Positions 55,663 to 63,983 of a stretch of 64,000 nucleotides of DNA are shown here, piece after piece. The notes under the pieces were generated by a model. That model was not told the DNA's origin, ran no database searches, and saw nothing but the letters and a program-made list of their open reading frames with translations. A program made the position numbers and the translations under genes. Origin of the DNA: Pseudomonas sp. GM48 (lineage in GTDB: Bacteria; Pseudomonadota; Gammaproteobacteria; Pseudomonadales; Pseudomonadaceae); NCBI RefSeq assembly GCF_000282335.1, contig NZ_AKJM01000075.1:43002-107001 (forward strand), written 5' to 3'. Position 1 is the stretch's first letter; each line of letters begins with the position of its first letter.

Positions 55663-56943
55663 ATGAATACGACTTCATGCGTAGTAGTGGTCGGTTACAA
55701 CGGCAATCGGGTTCACGATATCCAGAAACTGCGCGAGCTGTGCAAGTCGCTCTACAACGCCAGGCTCATCCTGCTGGTCGAGAAAATTCAGCCCCATGAC
55801 GACCAGGTGGCCGATCACGTCTGCAGCACTTCACTGGCCGAGAAGGATGTGACGACATCCCTTGAACTGGTGGTGGGGTGCCTGAATGCCGACAGCTGGA
55901 AGCTGATCGGCGTATTGCCGTTCTCCGATCGCGGCGTGCTGCTGGGTGCTGCGCTGGCGAGCCACTTCGGCCTGCCGGGCATTACTCCCGACGAGGCGCG
56001 GGCGGGGCTGGACAAGCAGATCTTTCGCCGGCTTGAAGCGGCGGCCTGCACCTCACCCGAAGAGTATCGACCAGTGTTTTCCGTGCGGGTCGGAAGTCTA
56101 CCGGAACTGCGCCAAAGGGTCGTCGAACTGGGCGGCAGGGCCTTCATAAAACCGGCCTGCGAAGGCGCCAGCCGAGGCTGTCGCGTCATCCATCACCCTT
56201 CGGAATGCGATGACGCCTGGCTCGCCCTGAAGCCTTATCGCGAAGGCGGCATCGTCCTTGAAGAGCTGGTGCAGAACGCCCGCGAATACAGCTGGGACTG
56301 CGTGGCCGGCAGCACTTGGGTCACTGAAAAAACCACCACCGAAGGCGCCTACCGCGCGGAGATCCAGCAAGTCGTACCGGCACCGCTTCCGGCTGAGGTA
56401 CAGGCGCGTTTGTTGGCAGCCGGCCGGCATATGTCCGGTTTGGTGTCCGGGGACAATGGTGCCTGGCACAACGAAGTGTTCCTGCGCAGCGACAACCTGA
56501 CCTCCGCCGTGGAAACCAACATGCGTCCCGGCGGCATGCACATCTGGGACCTGGCCAAACGAGCCTTCGTCAATTTCGATCCGTGGGAACGCTGGGTGCG
56601 CTGGGCGGTTGAGGGCACGACCGAACAATATGAGCCAGTGGCTCGCGGCTACTGCGGCATTCGCCTGCTCAGGGCACCGACCGACGGCATCCTGCGTGCA
56701 ACGCCTGACATCGAGGCCCTGGCCCGCGCACTGCGTATCGACCTGGTGGAAGGGCAGTACGCCAAACGTATCGGCGACTCGGTCAGCGCGTTGGTCAAAG
56801 ACAACTTCTCATTCATCGGCCACATCGTGTTGTTCAACGAGAACTACGGGCAACTGAGCAACGACCTGTTGCGCCTGGCCGAGGCGATTGAGTCCCGTAT
56901 TGACGTCACTTGCCAGGCACCGGCCACCCGCGCCGTGTGTTGA
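55663..56943 (+). CDS. ATP-grasp ligase
   Basis: A 426-residue ATP-grasp enzyme. The N-terminal pre-ATP domain (1-110) is followed by the ATP site: K163 in FIKPACEGASRG, E200-E201 in VLEELVQ, and the Mg-binding block E271, E284 and N286 in ETNMRPGGMH. Such enzymes join a carboxylate to an amine through an acylphosphate. Absence of NRPS makes this the likely peptide or amide bond former of the cluster. Substrates unknown. A GGGGGG run precedes the ATG. Confidence 0.82.
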   Translation: MNTTSCVVVVGYNGNRVHDIQKLRELCKSLYNARLILLVEKIQPHDDQVADHVCSTSLAEKDVTTSLELVVGCLNADSWKLIGVLPFSDRGVLLGAALASHFGLPGITPDEARAGLDKQIFRRLEAAACTSPEEYRPVFSVRVGSLPELRQRVVELGGRAFIKPACEGASRGCRVIHHPSECDDAWLALKPYREGGIVLEELVQNAREYSWDCVAGSTWVTEKTTTEGAYRAEIQQVVPAPLPAEVQARLLAAGRHMSGLVSGDNGAWHNEVFLRSDNLTSAVETNMRPGGMHIWDLAKRAFVNFDPWERWVRWAVEGTTEQYEPVARGYCGIRLLRAPTDGILRATPDIEALARALRIDLVEGQYAKRIGDSVSALVKDNFSFIGHIVLFNENYGQLSNDLLRLAEAIESRIDVTCQAPATRAVC

Positions 56944-56992
56944 GCCCGCAAGGACCAGGATTTTTGCATTACTGATTAAGAGGGTTCGATCA

Positions 56993-57487
56993 ATGATCCA
57001 GCACATGACCTGCGATGAACGCTTCATCGCCCTGGCCAAAGAGTTTGGTTATGACATCTACGGCGAAAACACCGCAGGCGGGCATTACGCGCCGCTGATC
57101 CGCCATCACGATGAGCTGTACATCAGCGGCCTGGTGCCGCGCATGAACGGCAAGATCCATTACCCTGGCCGGGTCGGGCTGGACCTCAACATGGCCGATG
57201 CGCAAGCGGCGGCCAGCATCAGTGCGATGCGCGGCCTGGCGCTGATCGTCGATGCCATTGGTTCGCTGGACAAGATCAAGTCATTGATCCGGGTAACGGT
57301 CTATGTGAAGTCCACGGCAGACTTTGTCGATTTAAGCGAAGTAGCTAACGGCGCCTCGGATGTGTTCAGCCATGTACTGGGCGATGCCGGTAAACATACA
57401 CGAACCACGATAGGTGTGTATCAGTTACCCAAGAATGCCGCGATAGAAGTGGACATGATCGCCGCCTTGCGTCCATCGGTTTTATAA
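56993..57487 (+). CDS. RidA-family protein of the cluster
   Basis: A 164-residue YjgF/RidA protein with a 30-residue N-terminal extension. The pocket arginine is R137 in HTRTTIGV and the partner Glu is E152 in AIEVDMIAAL. RidA proteins hydrolyse reactive enamines or imines or act as binding folds; in pathways they are often recruited as cyclases or hydrolases. AAGAGGG stands before the ATG. Confidence 0.85.
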   Translation: MIQHMTCDERFIALAKEFGYDIYGENTAGGHYAPLIRHHDELYISGLVPRMNGKIHYPGRVGLDLNMADAQAAASISAMRGLALIVDAIGSLDKIKSLIRVTVYVKSTADFVDLSEVANGASDVFSHVLGDAGKHTRTTIGVYQLPKNAAIEVDMIAALRPSVL

Positions 57488-57500
57488 ATTATTCCCCCGG

Positions 57501-57543
57501 CTTTACAGCGCTGAACCGTTAACTTAAGGTTTAGCGCTAAAGT
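57501..57543 (+). other. Imperfect hairpin between RidA and cupin genes
   Basis: CTTTA, GCGCT, AACC and TTAA on the left pair with TTAA, GGTT, AGCGC and TAAAG on the right, with small bulges. No T run follows. It may stabilise or process the transcript or mark an operator. Confidence 0.45.
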
Positions 57544-57571
57544 ATGGGGAATAAAAAGAAAGGGCGTGCGA

Positions 57572-58057
57572 ATGGATAACTTTCAAGGTGCGTTTTTTTC
57601 ATATAAGGATTTTCGTCAGAGCCTGCATCATCGACCGTCAAGTCCCAAGGTATGGAAAGGCACCGAACTAGCGGATTTGCGTCAATCCCTTGAAGCCAGC
57701 GACGTTGATATTGTCGCGTTGGCTCACGACAAGAGCATTGAGGGCTGTGAAGTGACGCCTGGGATGGCGATCGCCATGCAATGGCTGAACCCAGGCGTAA
57801 CGCTCAATGGCCATGCCCATTCCTGGTGGCATCTGTTTGTCATCCAGTGCGGCAGCGGCGTGCTGACCCTCGGCGATGCCGATGAGGTCAACGTCAGCAG
57901 CGGCGACGTGCTGCTGGTGCCGGCCTGGACCCGGCATGGCTTCGTCAACACCAGCAAACACGAGCCTCTGGCGATGCTGAATATGAGCAACATGCCACAA
58001 ATGGCACTGCTTTCGAACTTCGCCGACAGCCATGGCCTGATCACCACCCAGCCGTAA
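57572..58057 (+). CDS. Cupin-domain protein
   Basis: A 161-residue single-cupin protein. The first cupin motif carries H81, H83 and H87 (GHAHSWWHLFV), and the second has H122 in PAWTRHGFV, enough to bind a metal. Cupins in natural-product clusters catalyse oxygenation, cyclisation or N-N bond formation, or only bind metal. No MetRS-like domain is fused. ATG 57572 has AAAGGG upstream. Confidence 0.78.
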   Translation: MDNFQGAFFSYKDFRQSLHHRPSSPKVWKGTELADLRQSLEASDVDIVALAHDKSIEGCEVTPGMAIAMQWLNPGVTLNGHAHSWWHLFVIQCGSGVLTLGDADEVNVSSGDVLLVPAWTRHGFVNTSKHEPLAMLNMSNMPQMALLSNFADSHGLITTQP

Positions 58058-58075
58058 TTTCCCGCCGAATCAGCT

Positions 58076-58107
58076 CAGGGAGCCAACCTTCGTTGGCTCC
58101 CTTTTTT
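58076..58107 (+). terminator. Internal terminator after the cupin gene
   Basis: AGGGAGCCAAC and GTTGGCTCCCT pair over a short CTTC loop and are followed by T6. It divides the cluster into two transcription units. Confidence 0.88.
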
Positions 58108-58178
58108 GTTTTACAGGCCTGACCCCATATCCCCGGTTGCAGCGGTTTTGGCTGCGTGTCTGCCGGTAAAAAACAACT

Positions 58179-58216
58179 TTCTGTATCGATTGAAACGGGC
58201 AAATTCTGTATCTATT
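58179..58216 (+). promoter_or_regulatory. 13-base direct repeats upstream of the GST gene
   Basis: TTCTGTATC-N-ATT occurs at 58179-58191 and 58204-58216, 25 bases start to start. The intergenic region before the MFS gene has a related ATTCTATAC at 54404. MocR regulators commonly use paired direct repeats, so this may be the second regulator site of the cluster. Confidence 0.45.
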
Positions 58217-58288
58217 CAGCCTTCGTTCAACTAACTACGATCACTTCAAATGCACGTTAATCCCTGCAGTCGGTGAATGGAGTGTTCT

Positions 58289-58933
58289 ATGGAAAACAGG
58301 AAGCTAAAACTGTACGTTGGCGCTGATTATGTCAGCGCTTTTGCAATGTCGGCTTTTGTCGCGCTCAAGGAAAAGCAACTTTCATTTGAACTTGTTACGG
58401 TTGATCTAAAGGCTCGTGAGAACTATCTGGCGAGTTATCGCGATCTTTCGCTGACATGCAAGATTCCCACGTTAGTTCACGACGATTTTGCCTTGTCGGA
58501 ATCATCGGCGATTGCCGAATACCTCGATGAACTTTCCCCGGGGCATAAAAAACTTTATCCACAGGACCTCCAGCAGCGCGCCCGTGCCCGTCAATTGCAG
58601 GCCTGGTTGCGCAGTGACTTGCTGGTGGTGCGCAAGGAGCGTCCGTTTGACCTGGTGTATTTCGGCAAGAAAAACACCGCGCTGTCCGACGAGGCCCAAG
58701 CCGCCGTCGAGCGCTTGTTGTTCGTCGCCGACCATTTGCTGGAAGAGGGTGCCGAGCATCTGTTCGGTGACTGGAGCATTGCCGACACCGACCTGGCAAT
58801 CATGCTCAACCGACTGGTTGCCAACGGCGATCCGGTACCGGCACGACTCGAAGCCTATGTGCGTCGCCAGTGGGACCGCGACAGCGTCCGGGCATGGATG
58901 GACATAGAGCGCAAAGCGCCGGCCATCGCCTAA
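58289..58933 (+). CDS. Glutathione S-transferase-like protein
   Basis: A 214-residue GST fold: N-terminal thioredoxin domain (1-80, with KIPTLVHDDFALSESSAIAEYL as the glutathione-site loop) and a helical C-terminal domain. It resembles YfcF-type GSTs. In the cluster it could isomerise or detoxify an electrophilic intermediate. RBS GGAG lies before ATG 58289. Confidence 0.82.
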   Translation: MENRKLKLYVGADYVSAFAMSAFVALKEKQLSFELVTVDLKARENYLASYRDLSLTCKIPTLVHDDFALSESSAIAEYLDELSPGHKKLYPQDLQQRARARQLQAWLRSDLLVVRKERPFDLVYFGKKNTALSDEAQAAVERLLFVADHLLEEGAEHLFGDWSIADTDLAIMLNRLVANGDPVPARLEAYVRRQWDRDSVRAWMDIERKAPAIA

Positions 58934-58965
58934 CAACACTCGGGGCAATCACCAGGAGCGCGGCC

Positions 58966-60306
58966 ATGCAAGGACTGTCGGAGCACGAACGCTACAAACC
59001 CTATAACTCACGCACCATCCGCGACACACCTTACTGGCACAAGCTGACGCCGGCGTTGCAGGAGGCCATGACCGTCGTGGCCCGGGTCATGCCGTTTCGT
59101 ACCAATGAATACGTGTTGGGTACGCTGATCGACTGGAACAACATTCCGGACGATCCGGTTTTCCGCATGACCTTTCCCCACAAGGACATGTTGCTGGCGG
59201 AGGAATATGCCTCGCTCAAACAACTGATCGAGCTGGATGACAGCGCGGCGATCAAGCGCCGGATCGAGGCGATCTGGCTGCGCATGAATCCTCATCCGGC
59301 CGGGCAGTTGACCCACAACGTCGCCACCCTCAACGGAAAAGTACTGCCAGGCATCCAGCACAAGTACCGCGAGACCGTACTGTTTTTCCCCGGCGCCGGT
59401 CAGACCTGTCACGCCTACTGCACCTTCTGCTTCCGCTGGGCGCAGTTCATCGGCGATGAAGAACTCAAGTTCAATGCCCGTGAATCCCAGGAGCTGGTGA
59501 GTTACCTGAAGGTGCACAGCGAAGTGACGGACGTGCTGATTACCGGTGGCGACCCGATGATCATGAACACCCGCTCGCTGGCCAGTTACATCGAACCGCT
59601 GCTGGATTTGCCACACCTGAAGAGTATCCGCATCGGCACCAAATCCGTGGCGTACTGGCCGCAGCGTTTTGTCAGCGACAAGGATGCGCCCGAGCTGCTG
59701 GAGCTGTTCCAGCGTATCGTCGCGGCAGGTAAAAACCTGTCGATCATGGGCCACTACAACCACCCGGTGGAGATCCGCCAGGTCATTGCCCGCCAGGCTA
59801 TCGAGCGCATTCGCTCGACGGGCGCGACGCTGCGCATGCAGGCGCCGGTGATCCGTCACATCAACGAAAACCCCGCCGACTGGGCCGCGCTGTGGACCGA
59901 AGGCGTGCGGCTCGGGGCCGTGCCTTATTACATGTTCGTCGAGCGTGACACCGGCCCCAGCCACTACTTCGCGATGCCACTGGCCCGGGCCTTCGAGATC
60001 TTCCAGGCCGCATACCGCACGGTATCCGGGCTGGCGCGCACAGTGCGCGGGCCGTCCATGAGCACCTTCTACGGCAAGGTGTTGATCAACGGCATCGAGA
60101 CCGTCGCCGGCGAAAAGGTCTTTGTCTTGCAGTTCCTCCAGGCACGCAACCCGCAATGGGTGTTGCGCACGTTCTATGCGCGCTTCGATCCGCAAGTGAC
60201 CTGGTTCGACGACTTGCAACCGGCTTTCGGCGAGCGTTTGTTCTTCTTTCAGACCGAGCTCGCCGCCGAGCTGGAATTGATACCTGTGTTGCTGGAAACG
60301 GCGTAG
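58966..60306 (+). CDS. KamA-family radical SAM aminomutase-like enzyme
   Basis: A 446-residue radical SAM protein related to lysine 2,3-aminomutase. The cluster cysteines are C148, C152, C155 (CHAYCTFC); GGDPM is the SAM-binding GGE-like motif. The PLP lysine is probably K371 in FYGKVLI, aligning with K337 of clostridial LAM. The two Asp that bind the lysine epsilon-amine there (D293, D330) seem to be R327 (or D328) and S364 here, so the substrate is probably not lysine. Full PLP-dependent aminomutase architecture is present, so a 2,3-amino shift to a beta-amino acid is the working idea. CAGGAG supports the ATG. Confidence 0.82.
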   Translation: MQGLSEHERYKPYNSRTIRDTPYWHKLTPALQEAMTVVARVMPFRTNEYVLGTLIDWNNIPDDPVFRMTFPHKDMLLAEEYASLKQLIELDDSAAIKRRIEAIWLRMNPHPAGQLTHNVATLNGKVLPGIQHKYRETVLFFPGAGQTCHAYCTFCFRWAQFIGDEELKFNARESQELVSYLKVHSEVTDVLITGGDPMIMNTRSLASYIEPLLDLPHLKSIRIGTKSVAYWPQRFVSDKDAPELLELFQRIVAAGKNLSIMGHYNHPVEIRQVIARQAIERIRSTGATLRMQAPVIRHINENPADWAALWTEGVRLGAVPYYMFVERDTGPSHYFAMPLARAFEIFQAAYRTVSGLARTVRGPSMSTFYGKVLINGIETVAGEKVFVLQFLQARNPQWVLRTFYARFDPQVTWFDDLQPAFGERLFFFQTELAAELELIPVLLETA

Positions 60307-60337
60307 GAAAAATCAACAGCAATGGGGAGATATGGAA

Positions 60338-61210
60338 ATGAGCAGTATCCCGTTTGATCAACGCGAGGGCGTTATATGGCTCGACGGTGAGTTCGTCGAG
60401 TGGTCCCGGGCGCAGTTGCATGTGTTGACCCATGGCCTGCATTACGCGAGCACCGTGTATGAAGGTGAACGGGTCTACAACGGCAGGATTTTCAAGCTGC
60501 GCGAGCACAGCGAGCGGTTGTATCGCTCGGCGCAAATGATGGACTTTGCCATCCCCTATGAGCTGGCTGAACTGGAAGCGGCGAGCCATGAACTGCTGCA
60601 ACGCAACCAGGTGGTCGAGGGTTATCTGCGCCCGGTGGCCTGGCGCGGCAGTGAAATGATCTCCACCTCGGCGCGTTTCAATCGTGTGCACGTGGCCATC
60701 GCCTGCTGGCAGTGGCCGAGTTATTTCGACCCGGCGGCGCGCATGGCCGGCATCCGCTTGAAAACCGCGAGCTGGCGCCGCCCGCCACCGAACAGTAGCC
60801 CGTTCGAAGCCAAGGCATCCGGGCATTACCAGATCGCCACGCTGAGCAAGCACGACGCCGAGAACAGCGGTTATCACGATGCCTTGATGCTCGACTGGCG
60901 CGGCCATGTCGCCGAAGCCACCAGCGCCAATGTGTTCTTCGTCAAAGACCGGACTCTGCACACGCCGCTGCCGGATTGTTTTCTCAACGGCATTACTCGG
61001 CAGACCGTCATAGAGCTGGCCAAGGTTCTGGACTACCAGGTCGTCGAGCGCACGATTTTGCCTACAGAGCTTGGCGACTTCGACGAATGTTTTCTCACCG
61101 GCACCGCCGCCGAAATCACCCCGGTGCAGAGCATCGATGAGCAGCGCTACCGACCGGGCGATGCCTGTAGCGACTTCATTGCCGCTTACACCTCAACCGT
61201 AAACGCCTGA
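60338..61210 (+). CDS. Class IV aminotransferase (IlvE-like)
   Basis: A 290-residue fold-type-IV PLP enzyme. The Schiff-base lysine is K159 (EAKASGHYQ), the same number as in E. coli IlvE, and GYHDALMLD and EATSANVFF are the cofactor-side blocks. It may transaminate a branched or aromatic amino acid, or a beta-amino acid, in the pathway. ATG 60338 (MSSIPFDQ) suits the GGGGAG ribosome site better than 60332. Confidence 0.84.
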   Translation: MSSIPFDQREGVIWLDGEFVEWSRAQLHVLTHGLHYASTVYEGERVYNGRIFKLREHSERLYRSAQMMDFAIPYELAELEAASHELLQRNQVVEGYLRPVAWRGSEMISTSARFNRVHVAIACWQWPSYFDPAARMAGIRLKTASWRRPPPNSSPFEAKASGHYQIATLSKHDAENSGYHDALMLDWRGHVAEATSANVFFVKDRTLHTPLPDCFLNGITRQTVIELAKVLDYQVVERTILPTELGDFDECFLTGTAAEITPVQSIDEQRYRPGDACSDFIAAYTSTVNA

Positions 61211-61231
61211 TCACTTGCCAGGAATTTCACC

Positions 61232-61990
61232 ATGTCAGATCAAGGGATTGTTGCGTCGCAACCTTACATTTCGCTCGGCCATCGTCATGAAGAGCTGTCG
61301 ACGTTGGGCTGGACGGTGCTGACCCCGGACGAATTCGCCGATGATGTCGTAGGCACCTTGCATGAGTTCGGTCCGATCATTCCGCAGTTCAACGGCCAGA
61401 TGGCCTTTCCCATTACCCGCAAACCGGGTTACGAAGACTTGCCGTATTCCCAGAGCATGAACGGCATCGGCCCGCACACCGAGGCGCCAGTGTACGGGCC
61501 GCCGCCGCGCTACCTGGCATTGCATTGCCATAAACAGGCGACCTGTGGCGGCGGGCACACCGGCCTGGTGGACGGCTATGAATTTCTCCGCGTCCTCGAA
61601 CGCAGCGAACCGCAGCTGCGCAAATGGCTGGATGACACGCCGGTAGAGTTTGTCGCCACCGCCAAACCGGGCGAACCGGGACAACGCCGGGTCCAGGAAT
61701 ACATCCTGACGCCTACGGAGGACGGGGATATTTTCCGCTTCAGCTACAACCAGTTTCACTACGGCGATGTGAATCCGTCCAGGGAGGCGTTGCAGCAATC
61801 CCTGGTCGCCAACAGCACCTCGCCACTGGCCAGGTTTGCCGTGCTCGGCGAAGCGTACTTTGTCGAGCATAACGTTCCGGTGCTGATTCCCGACGGATGC
61901 CTGCTGATTTGGGATAACTGGCGAATGATCCACGCCCGCAGTCGTTACACTGACCCGGCGCGCCACCTGACCCGCTATTGGCTGGCCTGA
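61232..61990 (+). CDS. Fe(II)/2-oxoglutarate oxygenase, TauD/clavaminate-synthase type
   Basis: A 252-residue double-stranded beta-helix oxygenase. The metal triad is H82-x-E84 (GPHTEAP) and H234 (NWRMIHAR), with R248 as the likely 2-oxoglutarate Arg. A Glu in the triad, as in clavaminate synthase, marks this subset. It probably hydroxylates, desaturates or cyclises an amino-acid-derived substrate. Good ribosome site CAGGAA. Confidence 0.85.
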   Translation: MSDQGIVASQPYISLGHRHEELSTLGWTVLTPDEFADDVVGTLHEFGPIIPQFNGQMAFPITRKPGYEDLPYSQSMNGIGPHTEAPVYGPPPRYLALHCHKQATCGGGHTGLVDGYEFLRVLERSEPQLRKWLDDTPVEFVATAKPGEPGQRRVQEYILTPTEDGDIFRFSYNQFHYGDVNPSREALQQSLVANSTSPLARFAVLGEAYFVEHNVPVLIPDGCLLIWDNWRMIHARSRYTDPARHLTRYWLA

Positions 61991-62057
61991 TTTTTCCGTC
62001 GCCCTTCATTCTTTTGGCGTACCCCTTGGCGGGTACGCGTCTTACAGGTATCGCGTC

Positions 62058-63017
62058 ATGCAAACAGCAATCGAGATCGCCCAGGTCGATCATCAACTGA
62101 TCGTGCGGCTCAATCAGGCCTGGACCAGGCGCGCCTCCGTTTGTGCGCCGGACAGGGCTCAGGTCATTGAGGCGTTCGACCCGGCGCGCCCGGATTACCC
62201 GGAGTGCATGGTGCCGTTTTTCCATCACCCGAAATTCCAGGCCTTGGGCGACGAGCTCAAAAGCAGCGTGGTGACCTGGGGCTGGATCGGCTACAACCTG
62301 CGCACCGTCACCGCCGAGGAGCATGTGGTCAACCCGGCACTCAGCGTCATCGCCAATCAGTACCTGGGCAAGGATGACTGGCATTTTCGCGAGGCCATGC
62401 AACAGACCCTGATCGACGAGCATTACCACACGCTGATGCACCTGCGCGCCATTGAGCGGACCAAGCTGGAGCGGGCACTGGATCAGGATCTGGACTTGCC
62501 GCCGTCCGTCACCTACTTGCGCCTGAAGGCCTTGCATGCAGAGCTGCCCGAGCAATGGCAGCGGGATCTGGTGGCGATCACTTTTGCGGTGGTGGCCGAG
62601 ATCAGCGTCAACGCTTATCTGGACCTGCTGGCAGACGACCAGACCATCCAGCCACAGAACCGCCGGGTGGCTGAACTGCACAACCGTGACGAATATGCCC
62701 ACAGCAAGGTGCTGGCCGAAGTGGCAAAGGTCATGTACGCGAACATGCAGCCGACCCAGCGGGAATTTTTCGCACGCAACCTGTCGGTGGCGCTGAGTGC
62801 TTTTATCGCTCAGGACTACTCGATGTGGGAGGCGATTCTGACGCAACTCGGGGTCGAGGATGCGGCGCTGATCATTGCCGACACCCGCGAAAGCAACAAG
62901 AACGCGACCATCATGCGCGACTACAGCGGCCTGCATAAGCTGGCACAGGACTTGGGCATCAGCGAGCAGATCGATTTCGATTTCCGCCCGACCCTCAAAA
63001 CCACGGCGGCAGCCTGA
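62058..63017 (+). CDS. AurF-like diiron N-oxygenase
   Basis: A 319-residue helical protein. It has every metal ligand of AurF in matching spacing: E87/E88, E121-x2-H124, E181, then H208-x3-E212-x2-H215. AurF oxidises an aryl amine to a nitro group; related proteins make hydroxylamines and nitroso compounds in other pathways. The protein sits in a run of amino-acid enzymes, so a role in N-oxygenation of the pathway's amine is likely, but substrate and product are not determined. Confidence 0.87.
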   Translation: MQTAIEIAQVDHQLIVRLNQAWTRRASVCAPDRAQVIEAFDPARPDYPECMVPFFHHPKFQALGDELKSSVVTWGWIGYNLRTVTAEEHVVNPALSVIANQYLGKDDWHFREAMQQTLIDEHYHTLMHLRAIERTKLERALDQDLDLPPSVTYLRLKALHAELPEQWQRDLVAITFAVVAEISVNAYLDLLADDQTIQPQNRRVAELHNRDEYAHSKVLAEVAKVMYANMQPTQREFFARNLSVALSAFIAQDYSMWEAILTQLGVEDAALIIADTRESNKNATIMRDYSGLHKLAQDLGISEQIDFDFRPTLKTTAAA

Positions 63018-63031
63018 ACCCGGAGGTGTCT

Positions 63032-63832
63032 ATGTCCGTTCCCGAGTACGAAGTGTTCGCTATCCGTGTCGGCGCAAACGCCCAGCGCACCGCCAGGGAG
63101 AACTTTCTCTACGACGCCTGCTGCGGTGATCCGAATGCGCCGATGCCGCTGGACTACTACTTCTGGGTCATCCGCAACGCGCAGCAGGTGATTGTGGTCG
63201 ACACCTGTTTTCAACCGGCCACGGCGGACCGGCGCAATCGTCAGATGTACCGCCTGCCGGAGGAATCCTTGCGACAACTGGACATCGATCCGGCACAGGT
63301 CGAACACCTGATCCTTACCCATTTGCATTGGGATCATGCCGGAAACCTCGGGCTGTTTCCGAAGGCGACCATGCATTTGCAGGAAGCGGAGCTGCGTTTC
63401 TGCACCGGGCCGAAAATGGCTCATCGCGTGGTGAACAAAACCTACGAAGTCGAGGACGTGATGTCGGCGCTGCCGCCGCTGTTCGAAGGGCGGATGCGTT
63501 TGCACAGCGGCACGGTCGAGGTGCTGCCGGGTGTGACCCTGCACCCCGTGGGCGGACACACACCGGGCAGCCAGGTGGTGCGGGTGAGCACCGGGCGCGG
63601 CTGGATTGTGCTGGCCTCGGATGCCGCGCACCTGTGGGTCAACATTCGTGAGCGCAGCCCGTTCCCGATTCTCGATGACCTGGCGCAAACCCTTGAAGCC
63701 TTCAGCGAAATCGACCGCCTGGCCGACAGCCAGGACCACGTCATCCCCGGCCACGACCCGCTGATCGCCGAGCGTTTCCCGCACTGGAATGACGACCCAC
63801 ATATCATTTGCCTGCACCAACCCCCGATCTGA
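63032..63832 (+). CDS. Metallo-beta-lactamase-fold hydrolase (lactonase-like)
   Basis: A 266-residue MBL protein. The metal motif HLHWDHAG (H97, H99, D101, H102) is followed by a second His in VGGHTPGSQ, an Asp in LASDAAHLW and a final His in VIPGHDPL. Sequence is near the N-acyl-homoserine-lactonase/AttM group, which opens lactones. In a cluster it may hydrolyse an intermediate or protect the producer. GGAGG precedes the ATG at 63032. Confidence 0.84.
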   Translation: MSVPEYEVFAIRVGANAQRTARENFLYDACCGDPNAPMPLDYYFWVIRNAQQVIVVDTCFQPATADRRNRQMYRLPEESLRQLDIDPAQVEHLILTHLHWDHAGNLGLFPKATMHLQEAELRFCTGPKMAHRVVNKTYEVEDVMSALPPLFEGRMRLHSGTVEVLPGVTLHPVGGHTPGSQVVRVSTGRGWIVLASDAAHLWVNIRERSPFPILDDLAQTLEAFSEIDRLADSQDHVIPGHDPLIAERFPHWNDDPHIICLHQPPI

Positions 63833-63849
63833 ACCCCACCCCAAAAACC

Positions 63850-63938
63850 TGTGGGAGCGGGCTTGCTCGCGAAGGCGCCAGCACATCCAACATTGATGTG
63901 TCTGACACAGCGCTTTCGCGAGCAAGCCCGCTCCCACA
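63850..63938. repeat. REP pair at the right end of the cluster
   Basis: Inverted GTGGGAGCGGGCTTGCTCGCGAA unit with an inner stem (TGTCTGACACA) like the pair at 22520. Together with 52844-52934 it brackets the cluster. Confidence 0.87.
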
Positions 63939-63983
63939 GTTGATTGTTGTCGTTCATCGATTTTGTATTTGCCAAAGGCCCCC

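Noticed and set aside
52952..63832. Cluster as a fragin or pvf/mgo-type diazeniumdiolate pathway
   Set aside because: Those pathways have an NRPS beside the AurF-like enzyme; none is present here within the cluster bounds.
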